From Romanomermis culicivorax (Eukaryota > Nematoda > Enoplea > Mermithida > Mermithidae), in assembly GCA_963922205.1 (NCBI GenBank), contig CAWUHX010000401.1, positions 1 through 64,000 of the forward strand: a stretch of DNA of 64,000 nucleotides. Direction: 5' to 3'. Of this stretch, positions 44,214 through 57,067 are shown one piece after another. Made by a program: the position numbers and the translations under genes. Below the pieces are notes generated by a model that saw only the letters and a program-made list of their open reading frames with translations, did not search any database and was not told the DNA's origin. Numbering within the stretch: position 1 is the stretch's first letter; each line of letters opens with the position of its first letter.

Positions 44214-45173
44214 AACTCAAAGCACAAAGCCCTGACAACTTGCCAAATACAACAGATTCTCAAGGATGACAGCAGGCCTAGAAGAGAGATTTTCTACCTC
44301 CCATATGTCAGTTTTGACATACAAGGCTTGTTGGACACCCTGTATCTGCTCATTTCACAATCAGGAAGTCCACTTGCAAATCAACAAAGGACTCCAGAAG
44401 ATGCAGACAGATTTGCATGGCAACTGGGCGATGAATAAAGAAATAAAAGATTGAGAAAATCATTCTTTATTTTCAAGTATTTTTTGGTTAATGATAATCC
44501 CTAGTGTTGGGGTTACTGTAGGTGCACATGTTCGACTTCCATCGGCAGTGTGCATCCAGTAGATGCAGCAAAAATGGTGGAAGTAACAAATTTACATGGA
44601 TTTATGTTGCCACTGTTTTGAATGTCTTTGGTAACTTTTTATTATGTATTTTGGATAAGATTTTATGCATCACATCACCCTATTGTAATTTTATATGTAT
44701 TTGTTATATTTAACCGTTTTCTTATTTTTATCAGAGACTCTGGATCTGGTGATCCACCAAGAAATAAGATTAACTTTGAAGTCTAAAAATGTTTTAGGCA
44801 GGAGTTCCAAAAATTCAGACCTTAATACTAAGACTTACCTAGTGCTGGACCGGGGCACATACTCCCTTTCATACGACAAACACTCAAAATTTTATTCAAC
44901 AATTAGATATTCTAAATTGAGAAATTGCTGATTTCTCAATTTAAAATAATTTCGATGACGACAGCAAATGCATGGTGAGGAGTTTACTCAGCAGAGGTAA
45001 GAACAATCGATAATATGCAAAACGAAAATCTCTCTCTGAATCACACAATGACTACAGTAATTGCGCCACCCAGTTTGAATATGGATGAGATGCTTGAGAC
45101 ATGCTCATCTTTGGTTGTAATACACAAGAAGTTGTAAAGTGACATTAAAACAGTTGTGAGAGACTGGAAATGT
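44214..45173. other. Unassigned; poly(A)-signal-like sequence
   Basis: AATAAAGAAATAAAAG at about 44436 follows a short open frame, but I cannot support a gene. A short inverted pair (TTCTAAATTGAGAAATTGCTGATTTCTCAATTTA) lies at about 44910-44943. Confidence 0.35.
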
Positions 45174-46060
45174 CACTACAACACCCCTCCCCCTTGCAGC
45201 AGATCACCTTAAGCGATCAGGACTACAAGGTGCGGCTGAGTAGTTGCAGTGGGAGAATTTCCAAACCTCATTTGTGGAAGAATGAGGGCAAGTCATAACA
45301 AAATTCAAATTGGCGAGAAAGTGAGCTTATAGGTACTTACTTAACTAGGCAAGACATGGCAACGGCAAACCAGTTGTGTAATTTGGTCATCACAAATAAA
45401 AATATGCGCAAAAGAAAAAGTTTCACAGGTTTGGTTCAAAACTGTACAAAGCTCTTAAAATTTGAAGCAAAAACAAAAGCACCACGGTTAAAACTTTTTG
45501 AGCAGAGAAATTAAAGAAAACTAACAAAACAAACACAGAAAAACTAAAAGTATCAGTAGTAGCTATAGACTACTGATTTAAGGACGAGCGGTGCGGGAAC
45601 TGGAACATTGATGATTTGATTGAGAAGATTGTGGCCTAGAGTCAGGTAGTATATTTGCACCAGGTACTATTTGAGGACAGTCAGACGGTGTATAGTTGCA
45701 AGGTAGTGGCATTGGAGGTAAATCAGAAAGTGACAGTACAGAGAACTGACCAAGGACGTGGCGTGTGACTTGATGTTCAGCATGAGCATTGGCAGGATAT
45801 TCTTCACTATATTGGCGTCCTCTTACTCACTTCTCAATACCAGCTCAACACCGTGAATTGTACTGTTATGTGAGTGTAGGGGAGGTTAAATAAGATTAGG
45901 AAATTGTAGGCAAGGGTAGGAACTTGTTTGTCAGAAGTCATGGTGTTCTGCCTGAGGCTTGGGGAGTTTCCTGGTGAGGTATCTGAGAGTCTGCAGAGAG
46001 CCTCAAAGTATTTGTTTACTTTTAGCCTGTGGTTAGTCAGTTGCAACTTGTTTTGTATTT
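45174..46060 (-). pseudogene. Antisense remnant of a related LTR element (LTR/PPT junction and ORF end)
   Basis: Read on the minus strand, GATCTGCTGCAAGGGGGAGG runs into GGTGTTGTAGTG. This mirrors the polypurine tract/3' LTR junction of element 1 (GATCTACTGCAAGGAGGTAG then GGGTGTTGTAGTG). Upstream on the same strand an open run ending at 45582 or so (QYSEEYPANAHAEHQVTRHV ... SSSRTARP) may be the end of its last ORF. The LTR part itself is not recognisably similar to element 1, so the source is a related but different family. Confidence 0.5.
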
Positions 46061-47808
46061 AATTCAAAGGTCAGTCTCATCTTGCCAATGCCACACCACG
46101 TTAACAACAGCACATCAAACATTTCACCTAACTCAGTGTCTGAAATTTGTGCAAGTCTAGTGATATGTTTATTTTCTTTGTAATGTTGTTTATTATTTCA
46201 TATTTTTATATTTGGATGGCAGTTACTAAATACTCCAAGAGCCCTAGGTTCAGGCCTAACTTAATTGCAGACGTCAGGTCAGAGATTTATTGTACTTGAT
46301 TTGTCCTACCCAATATTCTTCCTGTCGATTCAAATTTACCCTGGGAGGCTAAGGAGTCTACTCTGCGAGGGCACAATTCTAAGTTAGAGTTTGTTGTTGT
46401 TGCCAGGTCTGGGCGAGGACTGTTGCGCTAGATCCGAGGCCTAGCCAAGGAGTAGTTCTAACTAGTTGACCCAACTATAGTTCTTTCCTTAAGCATGAGG
46501 AAAAATCTGCACAACAATTGAGCATGTGTAATGGCAGAGTTTGCCGAACTACAAAATTTGTAACTGGATTCATTAAATTCAATTGATTGTATATTTACTG
46601 TATTTTCTTACTGTAGCATTTATATCCTATGAGAGACAAGTGTTCAATAATCAAGTTTCTGAACAAAAATGAAGATGCATTGAATGCATCATATTTGCTC
46701 CGAAGTAATGATTGCAATGGCCCATTGATCATTTTTTTGATACTCTAAAACTAAACTACTGTACTTTTTTTTCTGGGTGGAAAAATATCAATAAAATTAA
46801 ATCAAAAAATGTATGAACTTTAACCAAAAATTACAAAAATCAGCACCTATAAACCAATCATTTACCTCCTATGTGTCTTGATTGAACTGCAAAACTCTAC
46901 TTCCTTGGACATGTGTGCGTATGTGTGCCATCATTACTTATGAACATTGCAAAAAAGGCATTACAATTACAGTCCCATGTAAACGATTTTGAAGCACTGT
47001 GTAGTTCTGTGATCATGTTTCAATTCACCAATTTTTTAGTTAAAACACGTGTCATTAGATTTCTACATAAAGGCACATTGTTTAAGAATAATATCAACTT
47101 ATGTGAAATTCCTGTAATACCTGGATAAAAGAATGTGAAGTAGTTTTTGACTCTAATGACGAAACTGACATCCATTCTGCCTGCTGGTATAAAATAAATG
47201 TAATAAAAAGAAAATGAAGTTTTTCTGATTTTTTTGTCTTTTTTGGCAAGAGCTCTTTAGCTGCAAAATTCAAGTATAGTATCTGCAGAAAAAAAGTACA
47301 TCACAAATGAAAACCCACTGAACATGATACAAAATCAAAAAGTGATTTTTGTTTACTGTAACATATTAAATTCACAGTTTCAGGTGAAATAAATGATAGT
47401 TTTGTTCTCACCACTAGAAACCATTTCTTTGGATTCAATTTTGGGCTACAATCCTATTTTCACTTGTCACATAAAAAGCTATATTTTTTAAATCCAGCAA
47501 ATGGTTTGCATGACATATAGCACGCAACATGTACATAGTCTTTCCTGCATTTCTTTTTGACAAAACTTTCTTGCTTCAAAATGCAACTTAATCAATGGCA
47601 ATGATCATATCTTGTGGACACCTACTTTTTCCCCAACTTCTTCCCTTTTTTATGGAGCACTTGCAGATGTTGCAAAAAACGGCGAGAATAAAAAAATAAA
47701 AAGAAAAAAACTCACTTTTTGGTAGGCTAGCTAATAGAAAAATGATGGAAATTTGGAGAGCTGACTAGAAGTATTCATGATAAATGGCTCTGAGCTACTC
47801 TAAGTCCA
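46061..47808. other. Unassigned intergenic DNA
   Basis: No supported gene, RNA or repeat. Short frames are chance-length. Confidence 0.35.
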
Positions 47809-48273
47809 AAATCTTTTGGACCATCTTGGTCTAGTGGTTATTGCCTCTGACTGCTAGTCTCAAGAACCAGGTTCGATTCCGAGTGTAACCCGAAATTGAG
47901 TTTCTGGTAGCTGGCCCAGGCAGACACAGCCTTTCATCCTCTCGGGGTAGATAAATTGTGTAGGCGAGCATGGAACCCTGCTTGCCAGGGTCCACTCGGC
48001 CCAGTTAGCATGTTGGCAATAGTGCGGCGAATGAGGAGGTGGGCCTCTTCCATTATGAGGTAGGTAGCCGATCAAGTCCTGCTTGTCAGGCAGACGCCAG
48101 CCTGTGGAATGTGGCCTCCACTAGATGGCAAAAAGCACCCGAAGAGCACCTCTCATATAAGGTGGGCACTTGTATGACCGTATAGTCCTGTAAAGCCTGC
48201 CTTTCCGGTTATAGGAAAATGGGTAGGTGTACCGGCAAAAATTTAAAAAAAAAGAAAAAAAAATCTTCTGGGA
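47809..48273 (+). mobile_element. tRNA-derived SINE with A-rich tail and imperfect TSD
   Basis: The head at 47821 has a perfect A box TGGTCTAGTGG (47827-47837) and a perfect B box GGTTCGATTCC (47870-47880), 32 bp apart. A ~360-bp tRNA-unrelated body follows, with G/C-rich blocks (CTGGCCCAGGCAGACACAGC, AGCATGGAACCCTGCTTGCC), ending in an A-rich tail (about 48237-48260). The flanks AAATCTTTTGGA (47809-47820) and AAATCTTCTGGGA (48261-48273) look like a slightly diverged target duplication. The anticodon arm is degenerate, so this is not a working tRNA gene. Confidence 0.8.
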
Positions 48274-50969
48274 AAGTTTGGCTTCATGAATAATTACTTG
48301 CAAACAAAGGCTAAAACTAGTCGAGCATAAAGATTGGGAAGACAATGGAACACAAATAGCTCAGGAGTTAACTGGCAGTGAAAATATGAAATTTCTTTCA
48401 TTAGCCACACGAGTTTACTTCATCTATTGTCATTTTATTTTTGAACTTTTTGTATACATACTGTAATTTTTTGGTGAAGAGATTGTAATTAATAAGATCA
48501 TCTTCTGGAATTATTCTCTGATTCTGTTGCACTGTAACTCGTGTTAGCTGTGATGGATACAGCACTAGAGCTCCACACTTTCTCTACTGGAGCTTACTTT
48601 AGTCATCTTACAGTATAATCATGGCTTATTTTGGTTATATATTTTGGCTTAGTATTATGTTTTTGCTACAAAATGAACCATTACTAGAATACTGAAAGAG
48701 CTATATAATTTGAATATTTTTTAAGTACTTTTCTGCCTTGTTCGTCCCTTTGAACCCATTGGTAAAACAGGCAAATTCGTCTTACATTTAGAAAAATTGT
48801 TGAAATTAATGACCACACCAGATTTCCCTGCCACCTGTGGCACATGAAAATGAAATATATCCACAAATAAAACTGTAAATATTTTAATTATTAATTTGAA
48901 TCAATGAATTTCACCCAGATAAAAACTTCATATAGGAAAAGAACTACTATTTAACGCACATTGTAACATCTTGTTTGGCAGTCTAAAATTTATCCAACTT
49001 GATGCCGCACGTCGAATTCGGATGACTTATGGACGTCCTCAAAATTTCAATAAGACTGCCCGCACTTTTTATGTAGCAATCGCCAGAGTATGTGAAATGT
49101 GTGCAGCTTAAAAATGCAAAATTAACGTTTAAAAGTGGAAAAGTACAACTATCAAATTTGTTACTCATTGTTTTCTTGACAGGATTCCTGACACATCTCC
49201 AATGAAAGATCCTGCACACCATCACCCAAATCTAGACCATTGTAGTCACATTCATCGTGCCTAGAATGCTATAGTGAAAAACTTCAAGATTAGGGTACCT
49301 GAAATCTTACACCATGAAAGTGCTGAAAGCAAAGTTCAACATGTTGATACAAAGAAAAAGTGTAAATCCAAAGAAATGTCGCATTGTTGATAAGGAGTTA
49401 GAAATTAGATCAATTAATAACCCAAAAACCTTTCAAAACAAATGACTACGAAACCTGTTGATGTTAGGACAAAGCAGCATAAAGTGCTCAACACAGCACT
49501 TTGTTTTTGATTAGGTTGGTCGTGTCGAACACTTGATAAGACCAAAAAAAAATCCAACCATCTTGTTTTGCTAACAAACACAGTTTTTTAAGTATTCAGC
49601 AAATTTAAAAGCACAAACAATATGGTTGCTTTTTCACTAAATTTGAGTCACATGCTTGAAGGATAAATCTTCAAAACAAAACTTTGAGTTTGGGCAGAAT
49701 ATTAAAACAAACTTTGTCAACCTCTGGAGGTACATCATGTATGATCTGGTGTAAATTGACTTTTATTTCGTGATATTTCTACACTCTTTCTATGTAGATT
49801 ATGTACATCTCTTCACTCTTTTTCTCTGGCGGATTTGGCACCTAGCTGTTCTTTGCGCTCATCTTGGCACCTGCCTATTCCTTGGGATCATCAATCTAAC
49901 CAATAGTTGGTATTTTCATTTAAAAACGAGAAGAAATTTACCTCGGAATGATAAAAGTGTTGAGGATGTACTTATGGTAGCAGTCATCCCATCTATGCAA
50001 AATTGTGCAGATGGCAGGACGCCAAGTTTTTGATGTGTGGCCGTCTGCCCGTCCATTTACTTTTATTGTGGTAACTAGGCTAATTAAACAATCATGTCAC
50101 ATATTATGATTGACATATTATTTTCCTTTGATTTATTACTGGCTACACAAGTTGAAGTGGAAGTGGATATGGGCCATTGGAATCACCCTTGGAGGATCTC
50201 AGGCATGTCAAAGATAGTGAGTTTCTAGTTTTAAGTCGGAGCCTGCAGGAAGTAGCTAGGGGATACCCTCAACACTTTGTTATTCCAAGCTTTTGTTGCT
50301 TGCCAGTGACCATAGCTGAAAGTTATGTTTATTCTTCTAAAGAAAATCTAAATTTATTCCTTTACTTATAAAAACTCATTTGAGGGAACATATCTTACAG
50401 TATGATCACATTACAGGATGTGCAAATACAAGTGATGCATACCTTACAGTATGATCTTGTAATATGATGTGCAGGTACATTTCATGTACTTCCTGCCCCA
50501 AAAAGTTCCAGAACATTCCACAATATTCTATAATATTATCTTACATTCTACTTTAATCATAGGTGGCGCGACAGCGTCAACCTATAATATACTTGGCCCC
50601 CAAATTTCATATCCCCCCACCCTAGAGCCAAAACGGTAAGAGCTAGAACCTTCGGGTTCTTTTCATAATTTCGGGCATAGGGGCAAACCTTTTGACATTT
50701 CGCCTCTATCTGCAAGTGGTGCTCGGTGGGGCCCCAAAAAGAGGTAAAAAACGCACTTTTTAAAGCCCCAGTTCCACCATGCCCAGCAATCGGTGTGCCA
50801 TATCCAAGCTCCATACTTCAGCCTGAGCATCTTTGGGGTGTAATCTCAAATGCGAATTTTTTGTTTTTTGAAATATGGCCTCAATTCAATTATATGGTTG
50901 TTCAAAGTCCCGGAAAAAGCCAAATTCCCCAATTTTGTTATATAACACTTATGGGTTCAAAAAAATAAT
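48274..50969. other. Unassigned intergenic DNA
   Basis: Only a short duplicated CTTACAGTATGATC block (about 50394 and 50444) stands out. No gene can be supported. Confidence 0.35.
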
Positions 50970-51029
50970 TTTTTGCAGCATAATGCACCACTAATTTTTT
51001 AGCAGTTTCAAACAAACCTGTAGCCTTAT

Positions 51030-51880
51030 TGAGATTTTTGGGCTGCAAGAGTTTTCAACCATTGAGAATTTGATGGACGCGGTCACTTTACACGAAAAAT
51101 TATCCCCGGTGTAAACAAGCGTATTTCTGTGATTTTTCAGTGGAGGGAGTTTTCAGGGGGAATTCAATAGACGTCCTCACTTTACACAAATAAATTATCC
51201 ACGGTGTAAACAAGCGTACTGCCGTAATTTTCTTACGGAGGGGATTTTCGACCACGAGGAATTCAACGAATGTGATCACTTTACACCAAAAATTATCCCG
51301 TGTGTAAACAAACGTATTTTCGTGATTTTTTGTTGGAAGAGGTTTTAGACCACGGGGAATTTGATGAATGCAAGCACTTTACACAAAAACTTATCCCAGT
51401 TGTAAACAAACGTATTTTCGTGATTTTCCGGTGAATAGGGTTTTCAATCACCAAGAATTTGATGAATGCGATCATCTTAAAAAAAAACTATTGCGGGTGT
51501 AAACAAACGCATTTTCGTGATTTTTTATGGAAGGGGCTTTCGACTGCGGGGAATTCAATGCATGTGTCACTTTACACAAAAAAATTATTCCGGATTTAAC
51601 CAAGCCTGTTTTCCTGAGTTTTTTGTGGGAGGGGTTTTCGACCACTAGGAATTTAATGAAAGTGATCACTTTACACACTGATTCATATTAACTGTAAACA
51701 AATGTATTTCTGTGATTTTTGAGGGAAGATGTTTCTGACCATGGGGAATTCAATGGACGGAGTCAGTTTACACGAAAAAAGTCATTTGTTTAAACAGAGG
51801 TATTTCTGCGATTTTTTGGGTTGAAGTATTCTAAACCATGAGGAATTTAATAGATATAGTCACCTTTCAGTATCTTTACA
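51030..51880. repeat. 97-bp minisatellite, about nine units
   Basis: The anchor CACTTTACAC recurs at about 51083, 51178, 51277, 51375, 51473, 51568, 51667, 51764 and 51860, giving spacings of 95-99 bp. Each unit also has GGAATTCAATGNACG, AAATTATCCC, GGTGTAAACAAGCGTATTT and TTTTCGACCA-type words. Units are well diverged, so it is an old array. No open frame spans it. Confidence 0.92.
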
Positions 51881-52422
51881 ACGTTTTTTAATTACTATGC
51901 AGTTTACACATCCTTTACTTCTGCTGGAGGTGAGAATTCATTGGTTGAAGTTTTTTTTTATTGTTTTTTTGCAGTACAGATGACCAAATTAAAACTTCAA
52001 TGTGCTTCTATGAAAGTTTTCGTGCATGGTTGAGGCCCACTAAAAAGAGGTGAACTAGTCTATTAGAAAATGCCCGGATGGGGCAGAAAAAAGGAGAATA
52101 TACTTGCTTCGATAGTTGTCATGCTAGAAAAAGAAGTGGACTAGATTTTTGAGAACTTGGGTCAAAGTTGGAAAAAATTCACTTTCTTTATATTGGATTT
52201 TCATTCTTTCTCAAAAAAAATTTCTATGTCTGTGAAAAAGTATATTCTGCAGCATCCTGCATTTTGTCCCTCCCCTGGCATCAACTACAATCAAGCTTTT
52301 CTATAAGAGAATTATATGCGCATGATTTCAAATGTAAAGAAATGTTAAACCAATAGCATTCTAACTCCTGACCAATTCAAAACTCATGCCTCTCACACTA
52401 GCTGGAAAATAGTGAGGGAGGC
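51881..52422. other. Spacer upstream of LTR element 2
   Basis: No gene recognised. ATAT at 52423-52426 borders the next LTR and may be its target duplication. The partner lies outside the window. Confidence 0.35.
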
Positions 52423-52426
52423 ATAT

Positions 52427-52996
52427 TGTTGTAGTGTGTTTTCCGCCGATTTTTGCTTTTTTGTCAAAGCACGTATGAGGCCCGCAGGTGCTAAGTGGAG
52501 TGAGCAACGTGGACCATTAGCAGCTGTCTTACTGTAGTGCACGTCAGTACGCGTGCGCTGGTCTCCCTCCATCATTATTCGTTTTTCATCATTATCGTAT
52601 TTCGTATATACTAAGTGTGCGCCCCGCCCGCCACTTTTTTATATTTTCACTGTTCGTCGCCTCCCACCATGCAACCTTCGTTCTCGTCCCAGTGGGTGGG
52701 AGTTGATTGTTCACTCTTCTCGCCAGTTTTTCGTTTTGTACGTAAGTTTTTCGTTTTGTTTTATTGTGTAAAACTAAAGCTAGAAAATCTTCTCCTTTCG
52801 GTTTTACACAATTAGGGAGACAATTAAGGAAAGTGTCTATTCCTTAATTGGTGGGGTATTAGTGTCGGGTTTATGTACAAGTAGTTTAGTTAATCGGGTA
52901 AACGTGGGGGTGGGAAACATGTACATTAAGGACAAACCCTGGGATCCCAATCCTGCCTGTGACTCATCAGCGCCCGACATATTTACAAATACAACA
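52427..52996 (+). repeat. 5' LTR of element 2
   Basis: 570 bp, TGTTGTAGTGTG...TACAACA, with the same landmarks as the LTRs of element 1, but diverged (for example CACGTATGAGGCC and a duplicated GTAAGTTTTTCG word). Confidence 0.93.
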
Positions 52997-53015
52997 CTGG
53001 TGACGGCTTGGATTG
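52997..53015 (+). other. Candidate primer-binding site, element 2
   Basis: CTGGTGACGGCTTGGATTG, one base different from element 1, directly after the LTR. Confidence 0.6.
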
Positions 53016-53133
53016 TATGCTTCCTTTCCCAGCCGTTGTGTTGCATCTGACTAGGCCAGCAAGCCTCAAAATTCGACCACGCCCTAGCTGCACCCGAGGT
53101 TACAAGAAAGGTTATTACACCCTCTGGAAAAAG

Positions 53134-55458
53134 ATGCCCAAAGTAAGCCATACCCTGCCGGACTTCACCCACCTTCCATTGCGATCCAGTTCGCCAAATG
53201 CTACCACAGCCGCACGCCAGGCTCTAAGTTTTGATCAGATGCTCTTGCCGCGACCGACAAATATTGGGCAATCATCAGTGGTACCCATAGTAAGCCTCCC
53301 GCCCCATAATCCGCCCTTGTCTACTTTCAGTACACCTGTGTTGGATGGGACTGCACAACCGCAAACATCGCTCATTCCAACAATCATGGCGACAGCGGTT
53401 TCACAAGCGCTGCGGCTCCTGAGTCAAAACCCTTGCACTGCCGCCATCAACTGCCCTAACCGGCCAGCCGTATCACAAATACTGCTGCCGAGCATCGGGG
53501 CCCAACCTAACAATGATCAAACCGCCCCCAGAACCGACTCTTCAGAATCCTTCATCAATATTGAACCCCTGCAGGCCCCAGCTGCCACTGGCGCTTCGAC
53601 AAACAACCACCGCAGCAGCCTAGCAATCGCAAATGCCAACAAAGTCCATAATTTTCGAATTTAAGGGCGACCTGTTGGATCAACTCAGCACAGCGGCTGC
53701 ACGCATTACCAACAATGTCCCTACAGTACAAACAATTGATCAAATTATCGGCACCGTCTCAGATCAATTTCAAGCCCAACAATTACGTGTTCAAGGCGAA
53801 ATTTAAGAACAAACTAAGGCTACAAATGCCCGCTTCGCCGCCCTCGCAGAACAAATGCAACAGTTGATTTCGACGACTGCCGCCGCAACCAACACGTGTA
53901 ATCTGCCTACACCAAGACCACCACCGGTGTCCTCATGGTTTCACGGTGAGGAAACGCGAGATATTTACATCCCAAACAAAACTCTCCGTGATACTGAACC
54001 GGCCCAGGTCTTCGGTCGACTGCCAATCCAGGTCAAACCTAAAGCGCCGTCCACTGATACCCTATATAACAACAAATTTTCCTGTACCACACGCGGTGAG
54101 GAAGACTTACCTCAGCCCGCGCCTCAAAGATGCCAACCGCCCGCGGCAAACCATTTCGGCTTTTTGGATTACCCACCAGATGATTATTATGACCACCCCC
54201 AGCCACGGTACAAAATGCCGCGCACATCCCACTGTGAAGAAGATAGCTGCATCAAAACAATTGTCGACAATATGCACCCATTGATTATTGATGGTGCCGC
54301 GACCAATAAACTTTTATTACGCTTCTTCATTCACCTGGAAAACGAGTTTGGTTACGATGCCTCCAACCATGTAAAAATGAGCGCACTATGCCGACTTACC
54401 CGCGATACGCCGAGCGATATGATCCAAGACATGACGCGATATGAAGACGCCAAAAATTGGCTCATGTTCCAATTAGCCCTGGATTGCAATCAGTTGACTC
54501 TCAAACGCGAGCTTGCATCAATCACCCCTGAAGTCAGAGAGGAACCCCCCGCGTTTTTGAGTAAGGTAATGACTTATGTACATTTCTTGTATCAGCATGA
54601 AGACCAAACCTTTTGGCACAAACAAGTAATTGACACCTTTTTGACAAAAATGCCTGTTTTCTACCAATTAACAATTGGTGAACAAGCGAAAAGTTTTACG
54701 AATGTCCAACAATTGGCCAATGCCATAGCTAAAGCCTGTGGTGTCCTCAATGCAACTAAAGCCAAAATTGGAACCGCAGAAAGACCAATCCTTGTGAACC
54801 AAATGGATCTGGAAGTGCAATCGCCAAAGTCTCCGCAGCCTTTTGACTGCCCTTTTGAACGCCGCTGTAGCATGGACGTCCTCAAAACCCCTATCGCGAG
54901 GGCTCTCTTTCGGCCAATCGCCCACCCCAAAATTCGGCACCACCGCCTACTAAATTCATCTCTTTCCAATCGCAGCCACTGGAACAACCTCTGCAACCAC
55001 CACCACGCACTGAGCTGCTTTAAGAACAATTGATCCAAAGATATGACCGCGACTACAAAGAACAAAAATTGCCCCAATGCCCGGATGAAAACCCACTGGA
55101 TAACCGGCAGCAAGGCCCTCGCTTTCAATCCCAAATTTTGGAACAGTACCCAAATCATTTCGACCCATCTGCAAGCCGAGACCGCCTTCGCATCGCGCAA
55201 CCCACTGGCCTTATGGGTGACGCCCACAAATCCCACACCCACAACACAGAAGATTGTGTCTGGCTCAAACGGCAAAATGCTCAACAAATGACTCGGCAAA
55301 AGTCCAACCACCCAACCTACATCGCCCATCCACGGCAAACGGACTTCCAGACCAACTCCAACAATATTCATGGCCAGCGCGATTGGAGTGGTTTGCCCCT
55401 CGCCCCAATGAGGCGCAAACCACTTTCGCGGCCGGTGAAACCATTTTCAGAAAATTAA
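53134..55458 (+). pseudogene. gag, element 2
   Basis: ATG at 53134 (MPKVSHTL) corresponds to the gag start in element 1. The Pro/Ser-rich half is open to a TAA at 53662-53664. From 53855 to 55033 (392 codons) it is open, including a helix-rich capsid-like region: [92 protein letters not shown] (about 54370-54760). After a frame change, 55030-55458 holds SHTHNTEDCVWLK. This is the better copy of the capsid part. Several stops and frameshifts make it non-functional. Confidence 0.78.
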
Positions 55459-55558
55459 TTTCATACGGCACCCAAACGATTTTGTTCAGAACACCTATGC
55501 CATCTACCCGAATCAACAATTTCTGGCGCCATGGGAACAACATATCCACTACAAGGCA

Positions 55559-57034
55559 GTGCCTGCCCCATACCTTACAACACCTACAGATTCATCCCAT
55601 GCCAGTTCTCAGGCTTCCTTACTACAACTAGCCCTACCTGCATTACCCCGGCCCACAGCTGTATCCACACCTGCCCTCCAACCACGCGCTACCAATCAAT
55701 CGACTTCCGCCACTAATATGGTCGTCCCCTCCAAAGAAATAGCCTCCGCTGCACGGATTGTGAGCCCCTGGGTAGTCTGTTGGAACGCGACTATGCTTTT
55801 CAAGATCCGTGCTACATTCCCTCATCCGTCTGCCAAATCGACAATCTCACGCTGTCCTCAAAGACTTTGGTTGGCAAATACGCCTCTACAAGACATGCGC
55901 TCATGGACACCTTCTGCTCAATGCTCCATATTGTCCTCAGGATTAGTCAAACGTGCTTTCGACAAGCAATCGCTTCAACTCCCGATTTGCAGAAAAATCA
56001 AAGTAGCCAATGGCGCTGTCGTCAACGCTCATGGCCCAGTTGTCTTTACAATGGAATCAGCATTCGGTGAACACATGATCAAGTGCGTAATCCTCGACGA
56101 CAACGGAAACGATCAATGTATCATTGGCCCTGATTTCCTTGCACATTCGGATATCCACGCCCTTTTGAACTTCAAAGAAAATTTCATTAAGATCCAGGAC
56201 GTAAAGCTACCACTCGAAGTAATCGCCACGGTCTGCTCCCAAACCGAACTGTTCTTAAACCCTGCAAACCACAACGTTTTGGAAGAAATCCCGCAAGAGG
56301 AGCCAGTAAGCTTCTATGACGATAAATCCAATATTTTTAGCCAACCCAAAGAAATCGAGGCCAAACAACCAATCCGCCAAGCTCAACCTAGTCCACACCA
56401 ACCACTCACCCGGTGGCTGGAGGTTACCCAGCTAGCCGAACCAATTTTCCTTATCGCCCAAGTATCGTCTTCAATTTTGCCGCATTGTCAACAATGGGTC
56501 AAAGGCACCATTTTCCTGACGACAACGGCGACTATTCCAGACATAATTGTACAACCACTAGCCACTAACAGCATTGCTGCAGAACTCCCAATTGAAACTG
56601 CAATCGTCAATGTCACTAATGGTAACTGTCCGCTACTCTTCGTAAATAATACACCCAATAGCATCAAACTCCGCCTGAACCAGCTCATTGCGATGGCAAA
56701 ACACATGCTAGGGTATGCCAAACTCTATGCCAATTGCCAAGTAGCAACTGCCGCTTCCGACCCGGATTTGACCGACTACGAGCCCGCCCTGCTCGATAAA
56801 TCATTCCCTTGCCACAATGCGCAACAAAAACTGGAATTTGCCTTGAACAAGATGACTGAAAAAACTTACGTCACCAGCGCACAAAAGAAAAAGGCTCTCT
56901 CCATGCTTCGACAAAACCGCGATGTTTTCAGCCTGCCTGGTGACAAACCAACCATCACCAGCAAATTGACAGTCAGTATTGACACCGGCATCGCAAGGCC
57001 CTTTTCCCGCCACTATTACTGCGCCACAATGTAG
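55559..57034 (+). pseudogene. Protease and protease-RT connector, element 2 (active site lost)
   Basis: A 491-codon run. The Pro/Ser-rich lead is followed by a retropepsin-like body (SILSSGLVKRAFDKQSLQL, IIGPDFLAHSDI at about 56120-56160), but the loop that carries the catalytic Asp is missing. Compared with element 1, about 30 bases just before 55915 are deleted and the residues read TPSAQ. The connector follows: acidic VSFYDDKSNIFSQP, beta-rich AAELPIETAIVNVTNGNCPL and KMTEKTYVT. The run ends in a TAG at 57032-57034 just before RT. Confidence 0.75.
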
Positions 57035-57067
57035 CAAGGACCAATTGTACGTCGCCATATTCAAGAA

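Noticed and set aside
43430-44931. Small genes around 43.4-44.9 kb
   Set aside because: Several frames of 60-80 codons but no domain, no splice support and overlap with a truncated LTR.
47821-47890. Functional tRNA gene at the head of the 47.8-kb element
   Set aside because: Good A and B boxes but a mismatched anticodon stem, no acceptor pairing, and a long body with an A-rich tail.
51030-51880. CRISPR-like array
   Set aside because: Units are diverged throughout with no constant repeat and variable spacer, and the genome is eukaryotic. It is a minisatellite.
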